A stretch of DNA of 64,000 nucleotides from Seohaeicola saemankumensis (GTDB lineage Bacteria; Pseudomonadota; Alphaproteobacteria; Rhodobacterales; Rhodobacteraceae), in NCBI RefSeq assembly GCF_020171285.1, contig NZ_JAIUZI010000006.1:62001-126000 (forward strand), written 5' to 3'. Below are positions 1 through 8,275 of this stretch, one piece after another (the first letter of the stretch is position 1; every line of letters starts with the position of its first letter). The notes under the pieces are model-generated. The model did no database searches. It had not been told where the DNA came from and saw only the letters and a list, made by a program, of their open reading frames with translations. The translations under genes and the position numbers were made by a program.

Positions 1-2
1 GC

Positions 3-1481
3 CTGTGGCACTACACCGACCCGCGCCTTGTCGATCTGGCGACCATCGCGTGCGACGACACCGACGGCGAAATCGCGCGGCGGATCGACAGCGGCAGGAA
101 GTCGGACATCGCCTGCTACTGTTATACCTCCGGCACGACCGGGCGGCCCAAGGCCGCCATGCTGAACCATGCCTTTATCCTCGACAACGCCTATCGCCTG
201 ATGGGGGCGCTGGGGATCGAGCCGGGCGGGCGCTACCTGTCCTATATCTCGCCGGCCTGGGCGGCCGAGCAGTTCTTTGGCTTCGGGCTGCCCCTGTTGG
301 CCCCGCTGGTGCTGCATTTTGCCGAAAAACCCGAGACGGTGCAGACCGACCTGCGCGAGATCGGCCCGGATTTTCTGATGTTCACGCCGCGCCAGTGGGA
401 AATGCAGGCCTCTGACGTCGAGGCGCGGATGATGGATGCGCCGGGATGGCGTCAGGCGCTGTACCATTGGGGCGTGGCGCGGGGCCACGACCGCGCCGCC
501 GGGCAGGGTGGCCTCTGGCACCGCGCGGTGATCTGGCCGCTGGCGGACCAGCTGGTGCTCAAGGGCGTGCGCGACCTGCTGGGGCTGACGCGGGCCAAGG
601 CGGTGCTGTCGGGCGGTTCCGGCCTGTCGGCCGAACTCTTTGCCCGCTTCCGCGCCTACGGGGTGCCGCTGGGCAACCTCTACGGCAGCTCCGAACTGGG
701 CCTGGTCGCCACGCACCGCAGGGGGGATATGGACCCCGAGACGATGGGCCAGCTGATGCCGTCGGACCCGACGCTGGCCCAGCCGATCGAGGCCTGGGTG
801 GACGAAACCGGAGAGCTGCGGCTCAGCGGGCTGGCGTTCTCCGGCTATCTCGACAACCCCGAGGCATCCGCCGAGATAGGAGACGCCGCCGAGGGCTATC
901 ACACCGGGGATGCGGTCCGGCTGGACGACAACGGCGCGCTGATCTTCCTTGATCGCGCCAAGGACCTGCGCCGCCTCGCCACGGGCGCGGTCTATCCGCC
1001 GCAGTTCCTCGAAAACCATCTGCGGGCCCATGCCATGATCCGCGATGCCATCGTCATCGGCGACCAGACCCGCGATGCCGTCGTCGCGCTGATCAACATC
1101 GACATGGAGATCGCCGGACGGTTCGCGGAGCGGCACGGTCTGGCCTTTGGCACCTTCTCCGAGCTCAGCCAGCTGGACCCGGTGCGCCGCGAGATCGCCG
1201 GCGCCGTGGCGGCGGTGAACGCCCGCGTCGACCGGGGCGCCCGGATCGTCAGCTTTGCCAACCTGCCCAAGGAACTGGACGCCGACGAAGAGGAGCTGAC
1301 CCGCTCGCGCAAACTGCGGCGGGGCGCGATCGAGAGCAAATACGCGCCGCTGATCGACGGGCTTTATTCCCGGTGCGCCAGCGTGCCGCTGGACATCGAC
1401 GTGACCTATCAGGACGGACGCAAAAGCCGCCTGTCGGCCGAGGTCGCGATGAACCGAACCGCGGCGGAGGGCGTTGCATGA
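3..1481 (+). CDS. AMP-dependent acyl-CoA synthetase, 5' end cut off by window
   Basis: ATP-dependent acyl-CoA ligase of the ANL superfamily, which activates a carboxylic acid through an acyl-adenylate. About 492 residues are visible and the reading frame is open to the left edge, so the N-terminus lies outside. The P-loop motif YTSGTTGRPKAA lies near visible residue 40, followed by LYGSSELG, the hinge-region motif YHTGDAVRL and the C-terminal FLDRAKDLRRLATGAVYPP. These are the usual adenylation motifs of long-chain (FadD-type) ligases. The stop overlaps the next start as ATGA, so it is translationally coupled to the permease gene. Its place inside an importer operon suggests that it activates the imported acid. 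The substrate cannot be read from the sequence. Confidence 0.9.
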   Translation: MWHYTDPRLVDLATIACDDTDGEIARRIDSGRKSDIACYCYTSGTTGRPKAAMLNHAFILDNAYRLMGALGIEPGGRYLSYISPAWAAEQFFGFGLPLLAPLVLHFAEKPETVQTDLREIGPDFLMFTPRQWEMQASDVEARMMDAPGWRQALYHWGVARGHDRAAGQGGLWHRAVIWPLADQLVLKGVRDLLGLTRAKAVLSGGSGLSAELFARFRAYGVPLGNLYGSSELGLVATHRRGDMDPETMGQLMPSDPTLAQPIEAWVDETGELRLSGLAFSGYLDNPEASAEIGDAAEGYHTGDAVRLDDNGALIFLDRAKDLRRLATGAVYPPQFLENHLRAHAMIRDAIVIGDQTRDAVVALINIDMEIAGRFAERHGLAFGTFSELSQLDPVRREIAGAVAAVNARVDRGARIVSFANLPKELDADEEELTRSRKLRRGAIESKYAPLIDGLYSRCASVPLDIDVTYQDGRKSRLSAEVAMNRTAAEGVA

Positions 1482-2377
1482 TCGACCTTCTTCAGATTCT
1501 CATCGAGGGCGCGCTGGTCGGGCTTGTCTACGGGCTGGTCGCGATCTCTTTCGTGGTGATCTACCGCGCGTCCAAGATCATCAACCTCGCACAGGGCGAG
1601 GTGCTGGTGGTCGGGGCATTCCTGCTGTGGACCTTCTCTGAGGGGGCCGCCGCGGCGGGTTACGCGATCCCGATGCCCGTCGTGATTGTGTTGACCCTGA
1701 CCGGTTGCGTGATCTTTGGCTGGCTGGTCGAACGGACCATCTTTCGCCCGCTGATCGGGCAGCCCGCCTTTACGATCTTCATGGCGGGTGTGGCGCTGCT
1801 GATCCTGCTGCGCGGGCTGACGCAGCTGGTCTGGGGGGCGCAGTCACGCTCGATCCCGGTGATCCTGCCCGAGGGCGCGATCACGCTGGGGCCGTTCCTG
1901 GTGAACACCCGCCTGCTGATCGGAGCGCTTTTCACCGTCGTGCTGACCGTCGCGCTGCACGCCTTCTTTACCCGTTCGCGGCTGGGCCTGCGGCTGGCCG
2001 CCGTGGCCGAGGATCATACCACCGCGCAATCGCTCGGGGTCTCGGTGAAACAGGCCATCGCGGTCGCCTGGGTGCTGGGCACCGTGGTGGCGACCTCGGC
2101 GGCGGTGGTGCTGCTGTCAGGGTCCATCCTGTCGCTGGAGGTCGCCGTGATCGGGTTCAAGGCGCTGCCCGTCGCGCTGTTGGGCGGGATGGAGAGCATT
2201 CGCGGCGCGCCGCTCGCCGGGTTGATCATCGGCATCCTCGAGGCGCTCTGCTCGGCCTATCTCGATCCCGTCACAAACGGCGCCGCCTCCGGCCTTCTGC
2301 CCTATGTCGCGATGGTCGCGGTGCTGCTCATCCGCCCCTACGGCCTGTTCGGCTGGCGCAGAATCGAAAGGCTCTGA
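1478..2377 (+). CDS. LivH-family branched-chain-type ABC transporter permease
   Basis: Inner-membrane permease of the hydrophobic amino acid/amide uptake family, 299 aa. The N-terminus MIDLLQILIEGALVGLVYGL and the following YRASKIINLAQGEVLVVGAF are typical of LivH. Several hydrophobic segments run along the whole chain, and the EAA-like loop AAVAEDHTTAQSLGVSV sits at about residues 170-190. The start ATG overlaps the stop of the acyl-CoA synthetase by four bases. The LivM-type gene follows after 3 bp. LivH-family transporters also import aromatic and short branched acids, urea and amides, so the family name does not fix the substrate. Confidence 0.93.
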   Translation: MIDLLQILIEGALVGLVYGLVAISFVVIYRASKIINLAQGEVLVVGAFLLWTFSEGAAAAGYAIPMPVVIVLTLTGCVIFGWLVERTIFRPLIGQPAFTIFMAGVALLILLRGLTQLVWGAQSRSIPVILPEGAITLGPFLVNTRLLIGALFTVVLTVALHAFFTRSRLGLRLAAVAEDHTTAQSLGVSVKQAIAVAWVLGTVVATSAAVVLLSGSILSLEVAVIGFKALPVALLGGMESIRGAPLAGLIIGILEALCSAYLDPVTNGAASGLLPYVAMVAVLLIRPYGLFGWRRIERL

Positions 2378-2380
2378 ACG

Positions 2381-3433
2381 ATGCGACCAACCGGTATATG
2401 GTTTTCCTCTTTCGCCGCCGAGGCCCGCACCCTGGACACAAGGCGCTCGCGGATCTGGCTGGCGATCGGCCTGGCCGCGCTCGTTGTCCTGCCGCTGGCC
2501 GGCGCCCCCCGGCTGATCGGCGAAATGACCAACCTCTACATCAGCCTGATCGCGGTCTGCGGCCTTTACGTGACCGTGGGCATGGCAGGGCAGATCAATA
2601 TCGCGCAGTCGGCCTTTGTCGGCGTCGGTGCCTTTACCACGGCCAAGCTGTCGAACCTCGGTGTCCCGGTCTGGATCGTGATCCCGGCCGCCGCGCTGGT
2701 CACCGGCGGTTTCTCGGTCCTCTTTGCGTTGCCTGCGGCGCGGGTCAAGGGGTTCTACCTCGCGCTGACGACACTGGCCGCGCAGGTCATGTTCCCGATC
2801 GTCATCCTGGCCCTGCCGATGTCGTGGCTGGGCGGGCTGGTCGGGATGCCGGTGATGCCGCCGATGCTCTTCGGGCTCAACCTCGGCACGCCCACGGGGC
2901 TCTATTTCCTCGGGCTGATCTTTGCCGCGCTGGCGGTCTGGACCACCTACAACCTGCAGGCGTCCCGCATCGGCCGCGCCTTTCGCGCGGTGCACGACAA
3001 CGACAGCGCCGCCGGCGTGATGGGCATTCCCGTGACCCGCATCAAGATCGAGGCGTTCTTTGCCGGGGCGCTCTATGCCGGGGTCGCCGGCGCGATCCTG
3101 GCCTACATGCTCCAGTTCGTGACGGTGTCCAGCTTCACGCTTTTCGCCTCGGTCTGGTATCTCGGCATGCTCATCGTCGGGGGGCTGCACTCGCCGCTGG
3201 GTCCGATCCTCGGCGTGGTCTTTGTCACCCTGGCGCAGGACGGGCTTCACAACATCGGCAACGCGATCCTGCAATCGGGCTCGGGCCTGGGCGGCGGGGC
3301 GGTCTTTGCCGCCAGCTCCGTGGTGCTGGGGCTCTGCATCCTGGCCGCGCTCATCTTCGAGCCACGCGGCCTGGCCCACATCTGGCACCAGCTCATGACA
3401 GCATTCCGGCTCTGGCCGTTTCCACAGAACTGA
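2381..3433 (+). CDS. LivM-family ABC transporter permease
   Basis: Second membrane permease of the importer, 350 aa, pairing with the LivH-type protein. It shows the family pattern NLYISLIAVCGLYVTVGMAG followed by QINIAQSAFVGVGAFTTAKL, and the cytoplasmic loop RIGRAFRAVHDNDSAAGVMG near residues 190-215, which contacts the ATPase subunits in this family. It has about eight to ten hydrophobic stretches. The first 25 residues before the first membrane segment (FSSFAAEARTLDTRRSRIWL) are a short cytoplasmic extension. It lies 3 bp after the LivH gene and about 50 bp before the binding-protein gene. Confidence 0.92.
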   Translation: MRPTGIWFSSFAAEARTLDTRRSRIWLAIGLAALVVLPLAGAPRLIGEMTNLYISLIAVCGLYVTVGMAGQINIAQSAFVGVGAFTTAKLSNLGVPVWIVIPAAALVTGGFSVLFALPAARVKGFYLALTTLAAQVMFPIVILALPMSWLGGLVGMPVMPPMLFGLNLGTPTGLYFLGLIFAALAVWTTYNLQASRIGRAFRAVHDNDSAAGVMGIPVTRIKIEAFFAGALYAGVAGAILAYMLQFVTVSSFTLFASVWYLGMLIVGGLHSPLGPILGVVFVTLAQDGLHNIGNAILQSGSGLGGGAVFAASSVVLGLCILAALIFEPRGLAHIWHQLMTAFRLWPFPQN

Positions 3434-3483
3434 TCCGGATCAACAGGCGGCCTGGGGCGGTCGCGAACAAGGGAGGAAGACAG

Positions 3484-4677
3484 ATGACTATCAGGACATT
3501 GCTTGCGACAGGGGCGGCGGCGCTCGCCTTTGCCACACCGGCGCTGGCCGCAGAATATACGATCACCGCCAGCGCGGATTACTCGGGGCCGTTCGCGGAC
3601 GTGATGCCCGACGCGATGGCGGGGCTGAACGCCATCGTCGATTACTGGAACGCCGAGGTCGGAGAGGGGCTGGGCGTCGAGGTGGATCTCAAGATCTACG
3701 ACATGCGCTATGACAGCGCGGTGGTCGCACGGACATGGCCGTCGATCCTCGCCTCGGACAAGCCGGTCATGCACCTTGGTTTCGGTTCGCCCGACCTCGT
3801 CACCCTGATGGGCCGCCTGCCACAGGACAAGGTGCCCATGCTGCTGGGCACCGCGATGGTCGGCCTGGTCTGGAAACCCGACGGCTGGCATTTCTCGATC
3901 CGGCCGACCTACAGCCACGAATTCGCCGGCCTGTTCAACCATCTGGCCGAGGGCAGGGACGGCCCGCTGAAGATCGCGGCGATTTCCACCCAAAACCAGG
4001 CGGGATTTGTCGACCAGGTGAACGGGGTCAAGGCGCTGGCCGATCAGGATCCCGGCCGCTTTGTCATAACCTCCACACAATGGGCCGAAACGGCGCCGGT
4101 TTCGCTGACCGCGCAGGTGCGCGCCGCGCTGGCCGACACGCCGGACGTGCTGCTGATCGGGGGGACCACGGCGCAGGTCGTCGCGGCGACCAAGGCGATG
4201 GACGAACTGGGCACCCGCATTCCGATCGTCACATCGACGCACAACGGGCTGTCCGAGGTGTCCAAGGGCATCGCGCTGGAAAACCTCGAAGGCTTCTATT
4301 CCGCCTTCAGCTTTGCCGCGCCGGAAAAGCAGGATCTTCCGCTGCGCGACGTGTTCGAGGCGCATAAATCCGACGGCGGCTGGGGCACGATCACCGCCCA
4401 GGCCAGCGCCCAGGCCATCCTGGCGCTACGGGTGCTGGAACGGGCCGTCGCCGATGTCGGCGCGGACAACGTGACCGGGCAGGCGATGTATGACGCCCTT
4501 CTGGCCCACGACTACAGCGAGGCAGAGCTGCTGGGCGGCCTGCCGTCGCTCGACTTCGACAACAGCGCGCCCTTCCCGATCGGTGCGCTCAAGGCGACGG
4601 CCGAGGTCGTCAAGGACGGCGTCATCACCACGGTCCAGTCCGACTGGTTCGACGTTCCGCAGATCGAGAAGTGGTGA
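3484..4677 (+). CDS. Periplasmic substrate-binding protein of Liv-type ABC importer
   Basis: Secreted solute-binding protein, 397 aa, of the type I periplasmic (leucine-binding) fold. A cleavable signal peptide, MTIRTLLATGAAALAFATPA, ends in ALAA at about residue 22. The ATG at 3484 follows a good GGGAGGAAG ribosome site; a longer open frame upstream is an out-of-frame read through the permease genes. The mature part begins EYTITASADYSGPFADV, as in ligand-binding domains that open with a beta strand and a ligand loop. It sits between the permeases and the ATPase, so it supplies the specificity of this importer. The ligand is unknown; a carboxylic acid used by the flanking ligases is an inference. 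Confidence 0.92.
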   Translation: MTIRTLLATGAAALAFATPALAAEYTITASADYSGPFADVMPDAMAGLNAIVDYWNAEVGEGLGVEVDLKIYDMRYDSAVVARTWPSILASDKPVMHLGFGSPDLVTLMGRLPQDKVPMLLGTAMVGLVWKPDGWHFSIRPTYSHEFAGLFNHLAEGRDGPLKIAAISTQNQAGFVDQVNGVKALADQDPGRFVITSTQWAETAPVSLTAQVRAALADTPDVLLIGGTTAQVVAATKAMDELGTRIPIVTSTHNGLSEVSKGIALENLEGFYSAFSFAAPEKQDLPLRDVFEAHKSDGGWGTITAQASAQAILALRVLERAVADVGADNVTGQAMYDALLAHDYSEAELLGGLPSLDFDNSAPFPIGALKATAEVVKDGVITTVQSDWFDVPQIEKW

Positions 4678-4684
4678 CCTGGCC

Positions 4685-5479
4685 ATGCTGACCCTTGCGA
4701 ATGTCGATGTCGTCTACGGCGGTGTGATCCAGGTTCTGCGCTCCGCGAACCTGGAGGTCCGCGAGGGTCAGATGGTGGTTCTTCTCGGCGCCAACGGCGC
4801 CGGGAAGACAACGACGCTCCGGGCGATCTCGGGCCTGCTGCATGCCGATCACGGCGCGGTCACGGCGGGCGGGATCAGCTTTGCCGGGCGGGACATCACG
4901 CATCAGGACCCGTCCGAGACGGTAAAGGCGGGGCTGGTGCAGGTGCTCGAAGGGCGGCGCGTGCTCGAACACCTGACCGTCTACCAGAACCTCATGGTCG
5001 GCGCGCACCTACGGCGCGACCGGGCCGCCGTCAAATCCGATCTGAACAAGGTCTATGACTTTTTCCCGGCCCTGCCGGCGCTGCTGAACCGGATCGCCGG
5101 CTATCTCTCGGGGGGCGAGATGCAGATGGTCCTGATCGGGCGCGCCCTGATGGCGCGTCCCCGGCTGCTGATCCTCGACGAACCCTCGATGGGTCTCGCG
5201 CCGATCCTGACACAGCAGCTGTTCCGCACCATCGGGCGGATCAAGCGCGAAGAGGGGCTGACCGTGTTGCTGGTCGAACAGAACGCCCGCGCCGCCATCG
5301 CGCAATGCGACTACGGCTACATCATGGAAGGCGGCCGCATCGTGCTGCACGGCAGCCGGCAGGAGCTCGAAGGTAACCAGGACGTCCAGGAATTCTACCT
5401 CGGGCTGGGCGCCTCGAACGAGCGGGTCAGCTACCGCGAGGTCAAACATTACCGCCGCCGCAAGAGGTGGTTGGGATGA
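4685..5479 (+). CDS. LivF-family ABC transporter ATP-binding protein
   Basis: ATPase subunit of the importer, 264 aa. Walker A is GANGAGKT at residues 35-42, the signature LSGGE at 141-145 and Walker B LLILDEP at 161-167, followed by the switch region TVLLVEQNARAA. This is the short LivF type. The partner LivG ATPase is not in the window and probably lies upstream of position 1. The C-terminus has a basic tail (YREVKHYRRRKRW) beyond the usual LivF end. The stop overlaps the next start as ATGA. Confidence 0.93.
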   Translation: MLTLANVDVVYGGVIQVLRSANLEVREGQMVVLLGANGAGKTTTLRAISGLLHADHGAVTAGGISFAGRDITHQDPSETVKAGLVQVLEGRRVLEHLTVYQNLMVGAHLRRDRAAVKSDLNKVYDFFPALPALLNRIAGYLSGGEMQMVLIGRALMARPRLLILDEPSMGLAPILTQQLFRTIGRIKREEGLTVLLVEQNARAAIAQCDYGYIMEGGRIVLHGSRQELEGNQDVQEFYLGLGASNERVSYREVKHYRRRKRWLG

Positions 5480-6654
5480 CCCGGCTGCAACTGCTGGCCC
5501 GCCGCGTGACCGAGGCCGCCACCCATGCGCCCGCGCTGTCCGCGCGGCTCGCGGCGGCGGGGCTGACCCCATCGGATCTGGCCGAGCCCGGCGCGCTGGA
5601 CCGGCTGCCGGTTCTGGCCAAATCGACGCTGATGGCAGAGCAGGCGGCCCGGCCGCCCTTCGCCGGCTATCTCGGCGTCGACATCGCCGAGGTCGATCAT
5701 GTCTATGCCTCGCCTGGGCCGATTTTCGAACCGGTCCTCAAGGGCCACGGTGCCCATGGATTTGACAGGATGTTTCAGGCGGCGGGCCTTGGCCCCGGCG
5801 ACATCGCGCTGAACACGTGGTCCTATCACCTGGTGCCGGCGGGTATCGTGTTTGGCGAGGGCGCGCGGGCCACCGGGGCGACCGTGGTGCCCTCGGGGCC
5901 GGGCCAGACCGAGCTTCAGGTGCAGCTCATCCATCAGCTGGGTGTCACCGCCTTTCTGGGCTCCACCGCCTATTTCGAAACGGTCGCCGCGCTCTATGCC
6001 CGGACCTACGGCGGCACGCGCGGGGTCTGGCCCCTGCGGCGGGCCTTCCTGGGCGGCGAACCCGGCGACTGGATGGCCAAGCGGCGGCGCATCGAAGCCG
6101 AGCACGGCGTCACCACGCACGGCAGCTATGGCACGGCGGACCTTGGCCTTGTGGGTTACGAGGACGGCCAGTCGGGCTACCTGTGCCACGAGGACCGGCT
6201 GGTTCAGGTCTGCGACCCGGCGACCGGCCAGCCGCTGCCCGCCGGGCAGCCGGGACAGCTGGTGGTGACGACGCTGGCGCGGGGCTGGCCGATGATCCGC
6301 TTTGGCACCGGCGATTTGTGCCGCGCGCTTGCCATCGGGGCCGACGGGTTCGTCGCGCGGCTAAGCGGGATCGAAGGGCGGGTCGGCGACGGGGTCAAGG
6401 TGCGCGAGATCTTTGTCTATGCCGCCCATGTCACCGCCCTTGCCAACGATCTCGGTCCCGGGGTGACGGCGGCCCTGCGCGTAACCAGCGAGGCGGGAGT
6501 TGACCGTCTCACGCTCGACCTGTGCGGCCCGCCATGCCCGGAGGATCGCGTACGCGAAGCCTTCCGCAGGATCACCCGCCTGCGGCCGGATCATGTCCGG
6601 TGGCACGACAGGCTGCCCCGCACCACGCTTCTGGAGGACGCACGTGATTTCTGA
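5476..6654 (+). CDS. Phenylacetate-CoA-ligase-like AMP-binding protein with altered P-loop
   Basis: 392-aa member of the PaaK-like branch of adenylate-forming enzymes. C-terminal landmarks are present: THGSYGTADLGLVGYE (the aromatic/acidic adenine-binding motif), RFGTGDLCRAL and the small C-terminal domain RLSGIEGRVGDGVKVREIFV. Where the family's phosphate-binding loop (SSGTTGKPT-like) should be, near residues 75-90, the sequence reads VYASPGPIFEPVLKGH. So the Ser/Thr/Gly-rich loop is missing. It may be a variant ligase with altered ATP handling or an enzyme with another acyl-transfer role. It is translationally coupled to the ABC ATPase and followed 18 bp later by the carboxylase genes. Confidence 0.8.
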   Translation: MTRLQLLARRVTEAATHAPALSARLAAAGLTPSDLAEPGALDRLPVLAKSTLMAEQAARPPFAGYLGVDIAEVDHVYASPGPIFEPVLKGHGAHGFDRMFQAAGLGPGDIALNTWSYHLVPAGIVFGEGARATGATVVPSGPGQTELQVQLIHQLGVTAFLGSTAYFETVAALYARTYGGTRGVWPLRRAFLGGEPGDWMAKRRRIEAEHGVTTHGSYGTADLGLVGYEDGQSGYLCHEDRLVQVCDPATGQPLPAGQPGQLVVTTLARGWPMIRFGTGDLCRALAIGADGFVARLSGIEGRVGDGVKVREIFVYAAHVTALANDLGPGVTAALRVTSEAGVDRLTLDLCGPPCPEDRVREAFRRITRLRPDHVRWHDRLPRTTLLEDARDF

Positions 6655-6672
6655 CACCGCAGGGAGGCGCGC

Positions 6673-8271
6673 ATGGCGCTGATCGGAACGCAATTGGACC
6701 TGTCCGGGGACGCCCGCCAGCGGGCCGAAGGCTATGACGGGCTGATCGGCGAGCTGCGCCAGCGGCTGGGCTGGTCGCGGGCGGGCGGCGGCGATCGGAT
6801 GATCGCGCGGCACCACGAGCGCGGCAAGATCCTGGTCCGCGACCGGATCGACCTGCTGATCGATCCCGGCTCCGCCTTTCTGGAACTGTCGCCGCTCGCG
6901 GGCTGGGGGCTTTACGACGGCAAACTCGCCTCGGCCGGGATCGTCACGGGCGTCGGCACGGTCCGGGGCACGGCCTGTATGATCATCGCCAACGATGCCA
7001 CGGTCAAAGGCGGATCGTTCCACCGAGAGACGGTCAAGAAACACATCCGGGCCCAGGACATCGCGGCGCAGAACCGTCTGCCCTGTCTCTATCTCGTCGA
7101 TTGCGGCGGGGCGAACCTGAACCAGATGGAAGAGGTGTTCTACGACGAAAACCACTTTGGCGGCACCTTTCACCGGCAATGCCGAATGTCGGCGCAGGGC
7201 ATCCCGCAACTGGCGGCCGTCTTCGGTGAATGCACCGCCGGGGGGGCCTATATCCCGGCGCTGTGCGACGAATTCATCATGGTCGAGGGTCAGGCCTCAA
7301 TCCACCTGGGCGGCCCACAGATCGTCCGGGCCGCGATTTCCGAGGTCGTCGACCGGCACGCGCTGGGCGGGGCCGCCCTGCACAGCCGGCAATCGGGCGT
7401 CTCCGACCACATCGTGTCCGACGAATACGCGGCGATCGGGCGCCTGCGCGACATGGTGGCAAGCCTCGCCTACGCGCAACCCTTCGCGCCGGGGCGCTTG
7501 GCCTCTGTCCCGCCCCGGTTCGACACGGGCGATATCCCCGCCATCGTCGGGACAGACCTGTCGCGCCCCTTTGACCAGCGCGAGGTGATCGCGCGGCTTG
7601 TGGACGGCAGCGATTTCCACGAATTCCGCCCCGAATGGGGCGACACCGTCGTCTGCGGCACGGCCCGGCTCGAAGGCTTTGCGCTGGGCATCATCGCCAA
7701 CAACGGCGTGCTCTTCTCCGAGGCCTGCCTCAAGGCGACCCATTTCATCGAACTCTGCGATCAGCGCGGCATACCGATCCTGTTCCTGCAGAACACCACC
7801 GGCTTCATGGTCGGCCGGGACGCCGAACTGGGCGGTATCTCGAAACATTCGGCCAAACTGGTCTATGCCATGTCCAACACCCGCGTGCCGCGCCTGACGG
7901 TGGTCACCGGCAGCTCGTATGGCGCGGGCAACTATGGCATGTCCGGGCGCGGGTTCCGCCCGCATTTCATGTTCATGTGGCCGAACGCCCGGCTGGGCGG
8001 CATGAACCCGGATGTCGGCTCGTCCGTGCTGATGGACCTGCGTCGCGCCTCGATTTCGCGCGGCGAAGCCAGCGGCGACGAGCTGGCCGATTACGAACGC
8101 CGGCTGCGCCAGATGTTCGCGGAAAAATCCGACCCTTATTTTTGCACGGCCCGGGTGTTCGACGACGGCATCATCGACCCACGCGATACCCGCCGCGTGC
8201 TGGGCATATGCCTGTCGGTCGTCAACCTGCGACCCGAGATCAGGGGCCCGAGCCCCGTTTACAGGATGTGA
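6673..8271 (+). CDS. Acyl-CoA carboxylase carboxyltransferase (beta) subunit, MCC/GCC-like
   Basis: 532-aa biotin-dependent carboxyltransferase. The order and motifs follow 3-methylcrotonyl-CoA/geranyl-CoA carboxylase beta chains: HHERGKILVRDRIDLLIDPG, ATVKGGSFHRETVKKH, LYLVDCGGANL and, in the N-terminal half, GECTAGGAYIPAL. The C-terminal half has FLQNTTGFMVGRDAE and GSSYGAGNYGMSGRGF. The length matches MCC beta (about 535 aa) and it has the VKGG motif shared by the MCC/GCC branch. It transfers the carboxyl group from biotin on the alpha subunit, encoded 4 bp downstream, to an alpha,beta-unsaturated acyl-CoA. Given the neighbouring dehydrogenase, hydratase and lyase, 3-methylcrotonyl-CoA is the simplest substrate, but this is inference. 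Confidence 0.9.
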   Translation: MALIGTQLDLSGDARQRAEGYDGLIGELRQRLGWSRAGGGDRMIARHHERGKILVRDRIDLLIDPGSAFLELSPLAGWGLYDGKLASAGIVTGVGTVRGTACMIIANDATVKGGSFHRETVKKHIRAQDIAAQNRLPCLYLVDCGGANLNQMEEVFYDENHFGGTFHRQCRMSAQGIPQLAAVFGECTAGGAYIPALCDEFIMVEGQASIHLGGPQIVRAAISEVVDRHALGGAALHSRQSGVSDHIVSDEYAAIGRLRDMVASLAYAQPFAPGRLASVPPRFDTGDIPAIVGTDLSRPFDQREVIARLVDGSDFHEFRPEWGDTVVCGTARLEGFALGIIANNGVLFSEACLKATHFIELCDQRGIPILFLQNTTGFMVGRDAELGGISKHSAKLVYAMSNTRVPRLTVVTGSSYGAGNYGMSGRGFRPHFMFMWPNARLGGMNPDVGSSVLMDLRRASISRGEASGDELADYERRLRQMFAEKSDPYFCTARVFDDGIIDPRDTRRVLGICLSVVNLRPEIRGPSPVYRM

Positions 8272-8275
8272 CCCG

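Noticed and set aside
1705..4677. A 990-codon open frame over the permeases and the binding protein, looking like a fusion
   Set aside because: Only the part from 3484 is coding; the rest is an out-of-frame read of the G+C-rich permease genes.
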